DNA of 64,000 bases from Anaspis maculata (GCA_949128115.1 OX421962.1:10863262-10927261); one strand, 5' to 3'; counted from the stretch's first letter, positions 22,873 through 32,602 are shown. Made by a program: numbers and translations. The notes: generated by a model from the letters alone, not told the origin.

Positions 22873-22949
22873 CTCCGCAGGATTCGAACCTGGATCCCCA
22901 CAGGTGATGGTTAGAGGCACTGCTGCCGAATCGTCTAAGCTACCAACTT
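22873..22949 (-). ncRNA. tRNA-like Pol III promoter (SINE-type or pseudo-tRNA), copy 1
   Basis: On the - strand an A-box-like TAGCTTAGACGATTCGG (complement of 22926-22942) is followed, with tRNA-like spacing, by a perfect B-box GGTTCGAATCC (complement of 22880-22890). The T-stem pairs in four of five positions. The acceptor arms do not pair well, so this is a tRNA-derived promoter or a decayed tRNA and not a functional tRNA gene. It is carried inside the CCCACTCAGCA element, and both copies have it. Confidence 0.6.
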
Positions 22950-22989
22950 GTCTACTACAGTATATTTAAACAGCGCACTTGATGTTCAG

Positions 22990-23425
22990 GGATGTTTCTC
23001 GGAATATTTCATTAGGACTCCAAACGATACACCGAGCCCAAAAAGCCTCGCTGGGGCTCGAAACGTTACAGCAAGGCACAAGGGACTCCGTTGGGGCTCC
23101 GGACATTACAATAAGACATGAACGGGAGTCATCAAAGTATTCGAAAGCACAATAAATCAAAAAGGGGCCCATTTTGGGGTTCCGAATAACGCAAAAGCAG
23201 ACACAAGGGTTCACTAAAGGTGCGAAAGTCACGACAAAATGCAAGAAGGCCCAGTAGGCTTTTGAAGAACACAAGGAGACACAAATGGGGCACACTAGTT
23301 CCGAAAGTCACAAGCACAAGAAGACACAAAAGTTGTTCCAAACGACACTTGAAGACATAAGAGGGCCCGCAGGGCCTCACACTAAACATGAAGACATAAG
23401 GCTGTTCTGGCATCACACACATGGA
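22990..23425. repeat. GACACAAG-type minisatellite block, copy 1
   Basis: Degenerate units with AGGACTCCAAACGATACA, GGGGCTCGAAACG and GACACAAGGGTTCAC, of the same sequence family as 5935-10081. It is nearly identical to 28750-29160. Confidence 0.8.
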
Positions 23426-24084
23426 ATAGAGGACAAAACTATTTATAAAATATTTTTCGACACACAGAGCTTAACGATGACAGCCCGCGAAATTTGAAAA
23501 ATCTCTCAGTGACTACATCTCATTGACGTCAGTGAGATGTTACACTTCGGCAAGTTGAAAGCAGTAACAATGTGATGTCCGGTAGATGTCTCATGTGTGA
23601 TGTTCAATTCAAGTTTATTTCGAAACATCTCTCAGACATTACATCGTATAACATCGCGGATGAACATCACAGAGATGTGGAAGTAACGTTTATTGTGATG
23701 TTATTTTGTGACATGATTGAGATCATCTCATTTATGAAACATGACATGCTATGCTGAGTGGGTAGTTGACGCGTGTAATTTCTCTATTTGCCTTTCAAAT
23801 CATATTGCTGTTTTTATTAATGCCAATAACGTACTGCGCTATGTGAAGCACATGCATCTTCACATTTTTCGCATAGCTCCTTGAAACGTCAATTGTCAGA
23901 AAAGAACAGCGAGAAGAGAGTGTGGTTACCATGGCGACCAGCAAGGAAAGTGGACATTGTTCAAGTGCGAAAATTGAATAGTTCACGTTAGTAAATCGCA
24001 TTCTCCCGTACCTAGATCGACTCAAAATTATGGCATGAGGAAGGGAATAATGATAAAATTGTTACTGTGAAATGTACGGCTTCG

Positions 24085-24895
24085 GGTTCCCTTTATGACA
24101 CGGTCACCTACTTTGTAATTGGTATAACCTCCTGGGTTAAACTTTCGCCGGCGTGCAGTTTACTCCAGGATCTATTCCCGAAAAGTGCTATTTCGCTTTC
24201 GTCAAACTGGCCTTCACTCGAGCACTCACCCTGATTTTCTCATTCGCAACGATTCGCAAAACAAGAAAGGGAAACAAGGGTGACATCCATTACAGGTCGT
24301 CTTGAATGGGATAATACAGAATTCTGCTTTAACGATATCAAAAATTTGCCGATCTATCAATACAAAGTATTTCCTTACTATTTTCAACTAGAGCTGGCCA
24401 ACAAATCAAGCTTAGATATTAAAACATTGATCCAAAGACATCATATGACTTCAAATATCAGAAAAGTGTCCAAATTGAGAAGAAATTTCCACGAAATCTC
24501 CACGGATCTCCATAAAACCTCCACGGATCTCCACGGATCCCCACCAAACCTCCACGGATCTCCACGGATCTCCACGGATCCCCACGGATCTCCACCAAAC
24601 CTCCACGGATCTCCACGGATCCCCACGGATCCCCACGGATCTCCACCAAACCTCCACGGATCTCCAAGGCAAGGGACAGAAAACCTCCACAGTGGTTAAC
24701 CCCTCGGGTCAACGGCTCGGCAGTTATCGTGGAAGATCACAGACATACACACACACAGACATTATTCTGACAATGGTCTTAATCGTTTTGGGGGACCTCA
24801 AAACGGATATATCCGGTGAAATCTCAAAACTTTTTTTCTGCACGATTACAATACTTCCCCTTCCATGTTAGTGGGGGGACGGGAAAGTAAAATGT
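24085..24895. repeat. Inverted partner of 18605-18805 plus 20160-20520
   Basis: TATGACACGGTCAC near 24096 pairs with GTGACCGTGTCATA near 20497. The 10-bp minisatellite and the ACGATTAC...TCCATGTTAG...GGGAAAGTAAA tail (24835-24895) also pair. Unlike the left side, this copy is not interrupted by the 1.37-kb foldback. Confidence 0.7.
24487..24670. repeat. 10-bp minisatellite, second array
   Basis: About 18 units of 10 bp (GGATCTCCAC, GGATCCCCAC, AAACCTCCAC), the same as 20221-20375. Since 10 is not a multiple of 3, all three frames stay open and give a spurious 139-codon frame. Confidence 0.95.
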
Positions 24896-25808
24896 CAAAG
24901 TTGAGAACTTTACGATTCAATTATTAGAATCCGCCTACTAGAGTATTGCAGGGCATGTCATATGATGCGTAATTTGATGGTTGTTGAGGTACACCAAACC
25001 ATTTTGATACATTATTAACCGTTTTCGAGATATTTAAAAAAAACTGAGATCTGTCAAAAAAAACTATCTTCATTATATCGCTTATTTTTGAAGATATCGG
25101 AATAAAATTTGGTATTTGCTTCATAAATGATGTCATAAATGAATAACAGCTGCAGTCATTTTCTAGGCCTACTATTTTCCTAAATAAGATAATCAACTTT
25201 TTGGGGGGGGAGCCGCCATCTTGTTTTGTGAATATCAAGCTGATGACCGAAAAAATGACTGATAGTCATTGGGCTAGTATCATGCCATTACTCTATATTG
25301 TGAAAGATCACCTTGGATGGACCATCATACCATTTTTGCTGAAAGAAACATGACGAACTGATTTTATCGGGTTCCTCCGAACTAGAGGACCTACTTCCAG
25401 CCATCGAACCATTGCAAGTAATTGAACACCGCAATTATGACCCCTGATCATTTCTTAGGTTGTTCACCAAGATTCATAGCCACAAGTGCAGCGGTTCGGT
25501 TTTAGCAGCTGTTTGAATTAAGAAGTGTTGCCTTTTTGTGAAAAAAACAGAAAATTACGAGGTCTCTGGGTCAATTCTTAGGTCATTGGAAATAGATCCT
25601 CCACGGAATGTTGATAAATTTATGCTAAATTATTAGAAAATCACCAGCTTCGATTTAGAGGCATTTGAGTTGGAGCCACACTGAGCGTACAGAGGACTCT
25701 TAAGAGCATCAGGAAAGAATGGTGACTCGCCCAACTCATCTGCACACTGACTACATAATTCTGATGACCATTGTCCAACTTAATTCCATGTTTTCTTTGC
25801 ACTCGCAG
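24896..25808. other. Intronic sequence without recognised features
   Basis: AT-rich, with a (G)9 run near 25204. No repeat structure or coding similarity was recognised. It ends at the CTCGCAG acceptor. Confidence 0.5.
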
Positions 25809-26177
25809 TACCCAGAATTCTTCAGCTATGGCTGGTTCAGTCGCGAGCCTCCTTCAGAAGAGAAAGTCAAAAACACCTGGTTCAGCATCACTTTCAAAGG
25901 AGAAGGCTGGAAGGAACGCTTGGCCGGTCCCGATGACGTCTACACCACCCGCATGGACAAGCAAATGGTCGCGAGAGTCAAAGGACCCAACCCTGGATAC
26001 GGAGCTACGTGCATTGCTGTCGTACTAGCTGCCATAGTCATACTAACCGAGCCCAACAAGCTGCCGAATAAAGGCGGCGTGTACCCGCCCGGCGCTGCTT
26101 TCGCCAAGACCTCCATCATCGAACAGCTGAACGAGAACGGGGTCACCTTTGATATTTTAAAGGAAAAAGACATCTAA
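25809..26177 (+). CDS. SCCPDH: SCCPDH-like oxidoreductase, terminal exon (part 3 of 3)
   Basis: Encodes YPEFFSYGWFSREPPSEE through a GEGW block, QMVARVKGPNPGYGATCIA, then GGVYPPGAAFAKTSIIEQLN, and ends in KEKDI-stop (TAA at 26175-26177). This C-terminal catalytic/dimer region, with VKGPNPGYGAT and GGVYPPGAAF, is diagnostic of the SCCPDH family. The acceptor AG is at 25807-25808 and phase 0 joins it cleanly to 14175-14412 (LLFS|YPEFFS). The three exons add up to about 371 residues, against roughly 430 for the family, so only the N-terminal Rossmann start is outside the window. The frame is intact, so the gene is probably functional. It is convergent with MPC2, with about 225 bp between the stop codons. 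Confidence 0.95.
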   Translation, partial: YPEFFSYGWFSREPPSEEKVKNTWFSITFKGEGWKERLAGPDDVYTTRMDKQMVARVKGPNPGYGATCIAVVLAAIVILTEPNKLPNKGGVYPPGAAFAKTSIIEQLNENGVTFDILKEKDI

Positions 26178-26279
26178 TATTCTGTTAGTGTTTTTTTTAT
26201 TCAATATTTTGTCTTGATGCATTGAATTGTCTAAAGACTGATGAGTGGTGATGAAGGTAGTTCAGGTACTTAATATAGT

Positions 26280-26285
26280 AATAAA
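26280..26285 (+). terminator. Polyadenylation signal AATAAA for SCCPDH
   Basis: AATAAA about 100 bp after the SCCPDH stop, before the converging MPC2 3' end. Confidence 0.65.
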
Positions 26286-26320
26286 GAGTTTTTTTGTGAG
26301 TTTTACCTAACAAGTGTGTA

Positions 26321-26326
26321 TTTATT
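26321..26326 (-). terminator. Polyadenylation signal AATAAA for MPC2
   Basis: TTTATT on the + strand (AATAAA on the - strand) about 80 bp beyond the MPC2 stop. The two transcripts may overlap or nearly touch. Confidence 0.6.
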
Positions 26327-26402
26327 TTGTTACCTATCCTATGTATCCCGTAAACAATATGTACACAACCCAATTTGAGTATTTTGGCTAAAGACTTTAA
26401 TC

Positions 26403-26877
26403 TTAGGAAGTAATGGCTGCTTTTTGTTTGAGCGATTGCTGGTAGTTGTAGGCCCGGTATAATTGGTAGATTTGAGTTCCGGCTACAAACACGTTGACGC
26501 TAAAGAGGCCCCAGTTCTTAGGGATGATGACTAAAGAATACCTTGACCATATCACTCCGGTAGCTGCCAGGGCGGCCGTTTGCGGTATGCTCAACTTATC
26601 AGCTGGTCGTTGCAAATCGCTGATGCCTGCTATCACTAATCCCTGTGAAATGATTGTTAAAATGCTGCGTCACTCGGTGATAACACAAATACGTTACCCA
26701 TTTGAACACGGGGGCCCAGAAAAAGACGGTTTTGGGACCTGCAAGCGATTTTTTGATAACGTAAAGGTGAAATTGTAGATTGTCAAGGGGCGTTCTACTA
26801 CCGTTCTGCTACTTACCAGCGGGATGTGACCACAACGGCGCAAGTTTGGCGGGGACGAATTTGTCCAGAGAAGACAT
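26403..26877 (-). CDS. MPC2: Mitochondrial pyruvate carrier 2, complete three-exon gene
   Basis: Exons on the - strand: 26877-26817 (ATG start, MSSLDKFVPAKLAPLWSHPA), 26738-26698 (GPKTVFFWAPVFKW) and 26642-26403 (GLVIAGISDLQRPADKLS through WSRYSLVIIPKNWGLFSVN to KAAITS-stop). All introns are GT-AG and about 55-80 bp; the split Gly codon G|GT joins exons 1 and 2. The predicted protein is 113 residues, the normal size for the family. The FVPAKLxPLWxHPAGPKTVFFWAP block and SRYSLVIIPKNW are diagnostic of MPC2, one half of the inner-membrane MPC1/MPC2 heterodimer that imports pyruvate into mitochondria. Hydrophobic segments fit the two to three helices expected. The short introns contrast with the 11-kb introns of the neighbouring SCCPDH gene. 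Confidence 0.95.
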
Positions 26878-27584
26878 GGTTCTTAGGTATAAGGAAGACA
26901 TGATGTGTTGACTATTGCACGGTCGATTTGTGTGTAAAGTTGTTGAATAAATTAAAAAGGTGTTTTTGAACTAGTGGCGAAGGTTAGATAGGAGGCATGC
27001 TGTCAATGTTACAATTAACATTTCATTATGTCAAGGTGAAAGGTTTGACATTTGGCTCGCGGCATGTGCGGGATTTGGCTATTGGTATTGGTTCTATTTG
27101 TGCGAATTTGCAGCAGTTCAAATTTGGAAAGCATGACACAGGGTGGGATTGAAAAGTTTTGTTTCCCGATCATAATACGACCGACACACCGAAAATGTTG
27201 TCCCTTTCCACATTGGGATAGCTCTTAATTGTTTTGGACGATTTGGAATCTCTTTGTGCCGTTGATCAGCCCAATCTTGTACAGGAAGTCAGGAAGTTTC
27301 TAAAACGCAGGCGGTCTGCAAATTGCAGGCGGGGGGCGGGGGCCCCTCCGAGAGCGTTGATCTTCTGCACAGAGGTGCTGCTAAGGCCGCAGCACCCCCT
27401 CTCCAAAAATCAACCCCCTACTGCAAACCGAAGGGTAGTTTTGGAAAATTTATCTGAATATAGCCTGATGCAGGCAACCAGAAATACACCAGACAAAAAT
27501 TGGACGGTATGGGACCACTGGTACTATATCGATTTATTAGGTTTGTCCCATCAGCAGGCGCTGGCGCTGCTACCCTGTTTTTAG
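26878..27584. other. MPC2 upstream region
   Basis: Should hold the MPC2 5' UTR and promoter (reading leftwards). No clear TATA box was seen. A GC-rich block near 27310-27400 (GCAGGCGGGGGGCGGGGGC) is unassigned. The 116-codon frame at 27234-27584 has no recognisable domain. Confidence 0.45.
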
Positions 27585-27646
27585 CGCATTTTCGTAAGAA
27601 AATGACGCTTATATGGCCGGTTTGTCTGTCTGTCCGTCCGTCTGTC

Positions 27647-27677
<31 letters not shown>

Positions 27678-28228
27678 CCGTGTAGAAATTAAGAAGTTGT
27701 ACTCTTCCTCGAGGAATAACGCTAGAGCCTTAGAACTTTTTTTGATAGATAGCTGATGCAATGGGCATTATTTTTTTATACATTCATAATTATTATTATT
27801 ATTATCACAAAACAAAGATTTCCTGTGCACTTCTAAGAAGTTGAACTCCTCCTCGGGGAATGAAACTAGAACCCTGGAACTTTCTCCAATGAATAGCTCA
27901 GGTCCTGGTGGGTGGCCAGTGGGCAGATTGGATTCAATGGTTGCGCCGCCATCTTGGCCGCCATATTGAAATTTCTCATTAGTGGAACGATTTTCATGAA
28001 ACTTGGAAGTTACTCTTGTCTTATATGATAATTCTTATTTTCAAGCTGAATTTCATGATTCCGCCGCCATCTTGGCCGCCATATTGAAATTCTTTATTAG
28101 TGAAACGATTTTCATGAAACTTGGGAGTTACCCTTGTCTTGTATGATCATTCTTATTTTCAAGCTAAATTTCATGATTCCGCCGCCATCTTGGCCGCCAT
28201 ATTGAAATATCTTATCAATGGAAGCATT
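27585..28228. mobile_element. Dispersed repeat with GTCTG run and 118-bp YY1/Pho-like units (left part)
   Basis: Starts near GCGCATTTTCGTAAGAAAATG, then a GTCTGTCTGTCCGTCC microsatellite (27620-27685), then units of 118 bp with GCCGCCATCTTGGCCGCC at 27945, 28063 and 28181. The element continues at 29500-29755 and is interrupted by the CCCACTCAGCA element. It is the same family as 17755-18600. Confidence 0.75.
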
Positions 28229-28605
28229 CCCACTCAGCAAGAAAACATCCCTGTGACCATCACTTAGATGTTCAAGTCACAACTGCGATGTTAACAAAAA
28301 AAGTCTCTGCGATGTTAAGTAGACATCTCTGTTACTTCTTATATCCGGGTAATTAGAACATGAATGAGATATCTCAAAGATGTCCAAATGTGACATACTA
28401 TCTACATCGCTATTCCACATCTCGTAGATATCACTTTTTGACGTATATAATACGTCGCATTTTGGATGTGTATTTTTAAATAAAAATCAATTTTTCACCA
28501 CTTTTCAACATAGTTTTATGTCACAGGAGGTTCCGCACCTATTTTTACTAATTTTTACATTCTATACAACACGTTTTTTCCCTAAGAAAAGTTCTTCTTC
28601 TATGG

Positions 28606-28683
28606 CGTCCTCCGCAGGATTCGAACCTGGATCCCTACAGGTGATGGTTAGAGGCACTGCTGCCAATTCGTCTAAGCTACCAA
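28606..28683 (-). ncRNA. tRNA-like Pol III promoter, copy 2
   Basis: The same A-box-like and B-box (GGTTCGAATCC) arrangement as at 22873-22949, with a one-base change beside the A-box (CCAATTCG instead of CCGAATCG on the + strand). The higher conservation of the B-box fits descent from a tRNA-derived promoter. Confidence 0.55.
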
Positions 28684-28749
28684 CTTGTCTACTACAGTAA
28701 ATTTAAACAGCGCACTTGATGTTCAGGAATGTTTCTCGGAATATTTCAT

Positions 28750-29160
28750 TAGGACTCCAAACGATACACCGAGCTCAAAAAGCCTCGCTGGGGCTCGAAA
28801 CGTTACAGCAAGGCACAAGGGACTCCGTTGGGGCCCCGGACATTACAATAAGACATGAACGGGAGTCATCAAAGTATTTGAAAGCACAATAAAACAAAAA
28901 GGGGCCCATTTTGGGGTTCCGAATAACGCAAAAGCAGACACAAGGGTTCACCAAAGGTGCGAAAGTCACGACAAAATGCAAGAAGGCCCAGTAGGCTTTC
29001 GAAGAACACAAGGAGACACAAACGGGGCACACTAGTTCCGAAAGCCACAAGCACAAGAAGACACAAAAGTTGTTCCAAACGACACTTGAAGACATAAGAG
29101 GGCTTGCAGGGCCTCACACTAAACATGAAGACATAAGGCTGTCCTGGCATCACACACATG
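28750..29160. repeat. GACACAAG-type minisatellite block, copy 2
   Basis: Nearly identical to 22990-23425. Reading frames on both strands (28775-29095, 28869-29159) are repeat shadows shared by the two copies. Confidence 0.8.
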
Positions 29161-29501
29161 GAATAGAGGACAAAACTATTTATTAAATATTTTCCGACAC
29201 ACAGAGCTTAACGATGACAGCCCGCGAAATTTGAAAAATCTCTCAGTGACTACATCTCATTGACGTCAGTGAGATGTTACACTCCGGCAAGTTGAAAGCA
29301 GAAACAATGTGATGTCCGGTAGATGTCTCATGTGTGATGTTCAATCTAAGTTCATTTCGAAACATCTCTCAGGCATTACATCGTATAACATCGCGGATGA
29401 ACATCACAGAGATGTGGAAGTAACGTTCATTGTGATGTTATTTTGTGACATGATTGAGATCATCTCATTTATGAAACATGACATGCTATGCTGAGTGGGT
29501 T

Positions 29502-29755
29502 GTAATGAAACTTGGAACTTACTCTTGTCTTGTATAAACATTTTTATTTCCAAGCTGAAGTTTATGATTTGGCCCCCATCTTGGCCGCCATTATGAAATT
29601 TCTCATTAGTGGAACGACTTCCGTGAAACGTGAAACATCTTGTCTCGTATGAACATTTAATTTTCAAGCTGGACTTCATTTCCATCAATGACAGACCTGG
29701 CACTAAGAAAATGCGCTATTGAGACTCACGCACGTGAGGGCATATTCACTTGTTT
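29502..29755. mobile_element. Right part of the interrupted dispersed repeat
   Basis: Continues the 118-bp-unit repeat (GAAACTTGGAACTTACTC, CATCTTGGCCGCCATTATG) and ends at ATGCGCTATTGAGACTCACG, the same end as the copy at 17755-18600. Confidence 0.65.
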
Positions 29756-29856
29756 TTCAATTTGAACAGTTTCGAGGAACGTCAACATCGTCGCAAAAAT
29801 GAGACGTCGGAATCTTCGTGGAAATAAGACGTTCGTGGCCGACTTTGAAATTAAGG

Positions 29857-30030
29857 CCGCTCTATGAAATTACGCAACGCAACCGCAACGCAGAGCGCAA
29901 CTTTTCTGATTGGCTCGCAAGCCTTTCACATCATTGCGATAGCTTTTTACGAATACCTTGCGAGCCAATCAGAAACGTTGCGCTCTGCGTTGCGGTTGCG
30001 TTGCGATTGCTGCGAATTTTCATAGAGCGG
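29857..30030. mobile_element. 174-bp hairpin MITE
   Basis: Arms start CCGCTCTATGAAA and continue through CGCAACGCAACCGCAACGCAG and CTGATTGGCTCGCAAG, pairing almost completely around a loop near 29940. No convincing target duplication. The flanks look like one continuous GACGT-rich sequence. Confidence 0.8.
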
Positions 30031-31025
30031 GCATGAAACGTCGAGTTCGTCTCGGAAAACAGACGTTGTAACAGTCTGGAATAAAAATAGTCACCCTTGG
30101 AAGAAGTGAAACTTCTATAGATATGAATCAATCAGCAAACAACGTTCGAAGAGGTGTTCTTTTCGTACTCCCGCTCCGCTCCCTCACGGCTTGTATCATC
30201 TTGTTTTTCTTATTATCAATCTTATTATTATTATTATTAGTCACTCAAAGGGCAGAGTACTTTCGACATGATTTTTCCACGATTAGACTTCTTTTATATC
30301 TTTTCTCGCTGCGCTCGGCGCTTAAACTCCTATTCTCCGTCACATAAAATCTCACTCATACCCCTAATACAATATATATCTATTTTCATCAATAATATTC
30401 TCCACAAATAATTATGCGAATGTGACATCGTGACGGATTTTCTTACTGTACGATTTTCTCGGTTATATTTACAGCACGGTGGAAACTGTGTTCTGGCAGG
30501 CACAGCATGGCAATCTAATAATCTCCACAAAGTATAAGAATGTTGTTTGGAAAACTCGATCCGGTATTGATTTTAATTGAAAAAATATAAAATACATAGG
30601 TATTTACATAGGTATGTAGGTAGGTACCTCGTGAATGTGATTTAAGGTAACTACGTGATTCTAGAGTTCGTACGATATTATCTTCTCCAATCAAAATAAA
30701 GCCATAGGTTAAATTGAAATATTGACAGAATTGATATGAGTATTTCCAGTTATGTGCTCGCCACCGTACTTATATTTAGAATGTCACATTTATACGCATT
30801 TATATAATTGAGGTGAAATCGAACCATTCAAAAAATTAGCAAAGAATAATATCAAAAATCAATTTCCAAACATGAAAACTTGATTATCAAACCAGTATGA
30901 TATCATCGCTATACAATCAGCTGACATCTAGAACATTAAGCAACTGTTTCAGCCTCAATTGTCGAAAAAAATTTTTCCCCTCTGGGCTTTAATCATCCAC
31001 CCCTGCTTTTCTGCTTAATAGGTAC
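30031..31025. other. AT-rich intergenic sequence
   Basis: Includes a (TTA)n patch near 30205-30240. No gene or structured repeat was recognised. Confidence 0.5.
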
Positions 31026-31152
31026 GGTTGCGGACTCATAAAAGTTTACACCGATGACAATCGTGTGGCCATGCCCATTCAAAATTACGTCAAAACTGAA
31101 TTAGCATGGCCACTCGATCGCCGTTAGTGTAAACTTTTATGAGTCCGCAACC
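31026..31152. mobile_element. 127-bp MITE, GGTTGCGGACTCATAAAAG ends
   Basis: Perfect 26-bp inverted ends (GGTTGCGGACTCATAAAAG plus TTTACAC). The target duplication is unclear (TAC near both ends). Confidence 0.8.
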
Positions 31153-31246
31153 TTACGTACATGGGTACCTGAAAGTTGTGTCCACATTTGAGTCTGCGGC
31201 ATTCGATTTTATTTTTGAATTGTAAACGTCCGTTGAAGAATATACC

Positions 31247-31444
31247 CAGGGCCGGGCCTGGCCTATTTGCCGCCTGCGTGCCACCGAAAAATTGCCGCCC
31301 CCTCACCGGCAGTAGAGAGCCCTACCAAATGCGGGAATGAAAAGAATCCTTCGAATTTCAACTAATTATTATATTACCGCCCCTATGACTTGCCGCCTGC
31401 CGTACTCGCCTGCGCGCACTGCACGCCTGCGAGGCCCGGCCCTG
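31247..31444. mobile_element. 198-bp hAT-like MITE, CAGGGCCGGGCC ends
   Basis: Starts CAGGGCCGGGCC and ends GGCCCGGCCCTG, GC-rich. The flanking 8-mers AATATACC and AATATATA match at six of eight positions, fitting a decayed 8-bp hAT duplication. Confidence 0.65.
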
Positions 31445-31851
31445 AATATATATCTCCCTATCCCTATAATAAATCACATCCACTCGAATCTATTCAAGCC
31501 AAGTCGAGAGCCATTCTTGTCGGGCCAACAGTACGACAACACGAAGAGCAGTCCAGTGTCGGCGATTAGTAAAAAATAGAACTGAACGCAGCGAACGCTG
31601 CAACAGCTTATTCTTCCATTTCCTGGGACGACGCTGGTCACCCCAAGGTCAGACAAGACAACGTTACAGCACATCGTTACAGGCGTTCGTTACAACCACT
31701 GATGCTATGGAGCAATTTCACTCCCATGTGTGGTTCTGCGTTAGTGGTCTGTTGTGATCTAGGCGCGAGAATAGAAGTTTCACTTCAATAAGTGACTATG
31801 CCTCCACGTGCGTGAGTCTCAGTAGCACATTTTCTTGAAGAAGTATACAGG
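31445..31851. other. Intergenic, nothing recognised
   Basis: No coding similarity or clear repeats seen on either strand. Confidence 0.45.
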
Positions 31852-32205
31852 GTGGTGGAAATTTCGATGCTCACCATTGGTATCTTGGAAACGGTAAGAG
31901 ATACGAGGTCGGTTAAATTAGAAAAAAGTTTTGTGGCGATTGAGAATCTGAAAAGAAACTCCGAATATTTTGATTGGTTTAGGTACGATTTATCACAAAA
32001 AAACTCAAAATTTTGATTTTGATTATTTTTTATCTTTCCAACCATTCAAGCTAACTTGAATCAAACTTGGTAGTTTTATGTTTTTGATCACTCCGAGTCG
32101 ATTAACGTTAACAGAAATTTTCCAGGCCTTCTAGATGTCAAATTATGATAGTCAACTTTTGTTTTTCTCATGGCCGCCATATTGGATTTTTGCACTAATA
32201 CACAC
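31852..32205. mobile_element. Single arm of the 3101-5399 foldback family
   Basis: CAGGGTGGTGGAAATTTCG to GCCGCCATATTGGATTTTTGC matches the left arm of 3101-5399 for about 350 bp and then stops. There is no inverted partner nearby, so this is a truncated copy. Confidence 0.75.
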
Positions 32206-32602
32206 ATCAAAAGAATCTAGGGGACAAGCAAATTCAGACGATTTCTAAAATCATCATAACTTTTGATTGCCGTCAGCGATTTCATGTCTGTTTTCGATGT
32301 TCGATAACCCAATCCTTCGTTTTCATGTCTTGATCACGTCGAATACGAACAATGTTTCATAAAGTTTCCACAGGGTGATCAATGGAACAGTGTAAAATTG
32401 CCGAAAGTTCAGTACGAGCGCGATTTCCCAAAAAGAAATTTTTATGCATTTCAATAGCACAGTTATGAAGACTGGTATTTCAGCCACCAATTTCAGAAAT
32501 GCACAGACAGCGCAGACTCGCCAATCGGCATTTTCAAATAACATGACATCTCAACACAATATGTTTTTGGACAGTTTTAAGTTCTAACCCACGTTATCAA
32601 TG
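32206..32602. other. Intergenic, nothing recognised
   Basis: A CACAGGGTGATCAATGG word near 32371 recalls the CAGGGTG ends of nearby elements, but no partner end was found. Confidence 0.35.

Larger units (their letters stand above)
21233..23762. mobile_element. TIR element CCCACTCAGCA, copy 1 (interrupted)
   Basis: Ends CCCACTCAGCA and TGCTGAGTGGG, flanked by TA (21231-21232 and 23763-23764). The second copy at 28229-29499 shares the right-hand 900 bp almost perfectly. Copy 1 is interrupted by a 1495-bp foldback at 21318-22812 and lacks about 225 bp present near 28255-28480 in copy 2. It includes a tRNA-like promoter and a block of the GACACAAG minisatellite. Several GAGATGT/ACATCTC palindromic words lie near the right end. 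Confidence 0.85.
14413..25808 (+). other. SCCPDH intron, 11.4 kb, repeat-filled
   Basis: Bounded by GTAAGA at 14413 and CTCGCAG ending at 25808. The phase is 0 on both sides. It holds two long foldbacks, a tRNA-like Pol III promoter, several minisatellites and a TIR element, all listed separately. Confidence 0.85.
28229..29499. mobile_element. TIR element CCCACTCAGCA, copy 2 (1271 bp)
   Basis: Ends CCCACTCAGCA and TGCTGAGTGGG with TT on both sides (28227-28228 and 29500-29501). Removing the element plus one TT restores the 118-bp unit sequence of the host repeat at matching length. It lacks the 1495-bp foldback of copy 1 and thus supplies the empty site. It includes a tRNA-like promoter and a minisatellite block. 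Confidence 0.85.

Noticed and set aside
22873..22949. A functional tRNA gene
   Set aside because: B-box and A-box are present, but the acceptor stem does not pair and the copy lies inside a transposon. Kept only as a tRNA-like promoter.
22966..23422. Cys-rich 96-109-codon frames on the - strand, repeated near 28775-29159
   Set aside because: Produced by the CCTTGTGTC/GAGCCCC minisatellite; near-identical in the second element copy and without family similarity.
24280..24699. 139-codon frame with repeated LHGSPPN peptides
   Set aside because: Read-through of the 10-bp minisatellite; no start context, no splice sites and no related protein.
27234..27584. 116-codon frame upstream of MPC2
   Set aside because: No domain recognised and it runs into a GC-rich patch and then a dispersed repeat. 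Its first codon is not ATG in the sequence (TTG).
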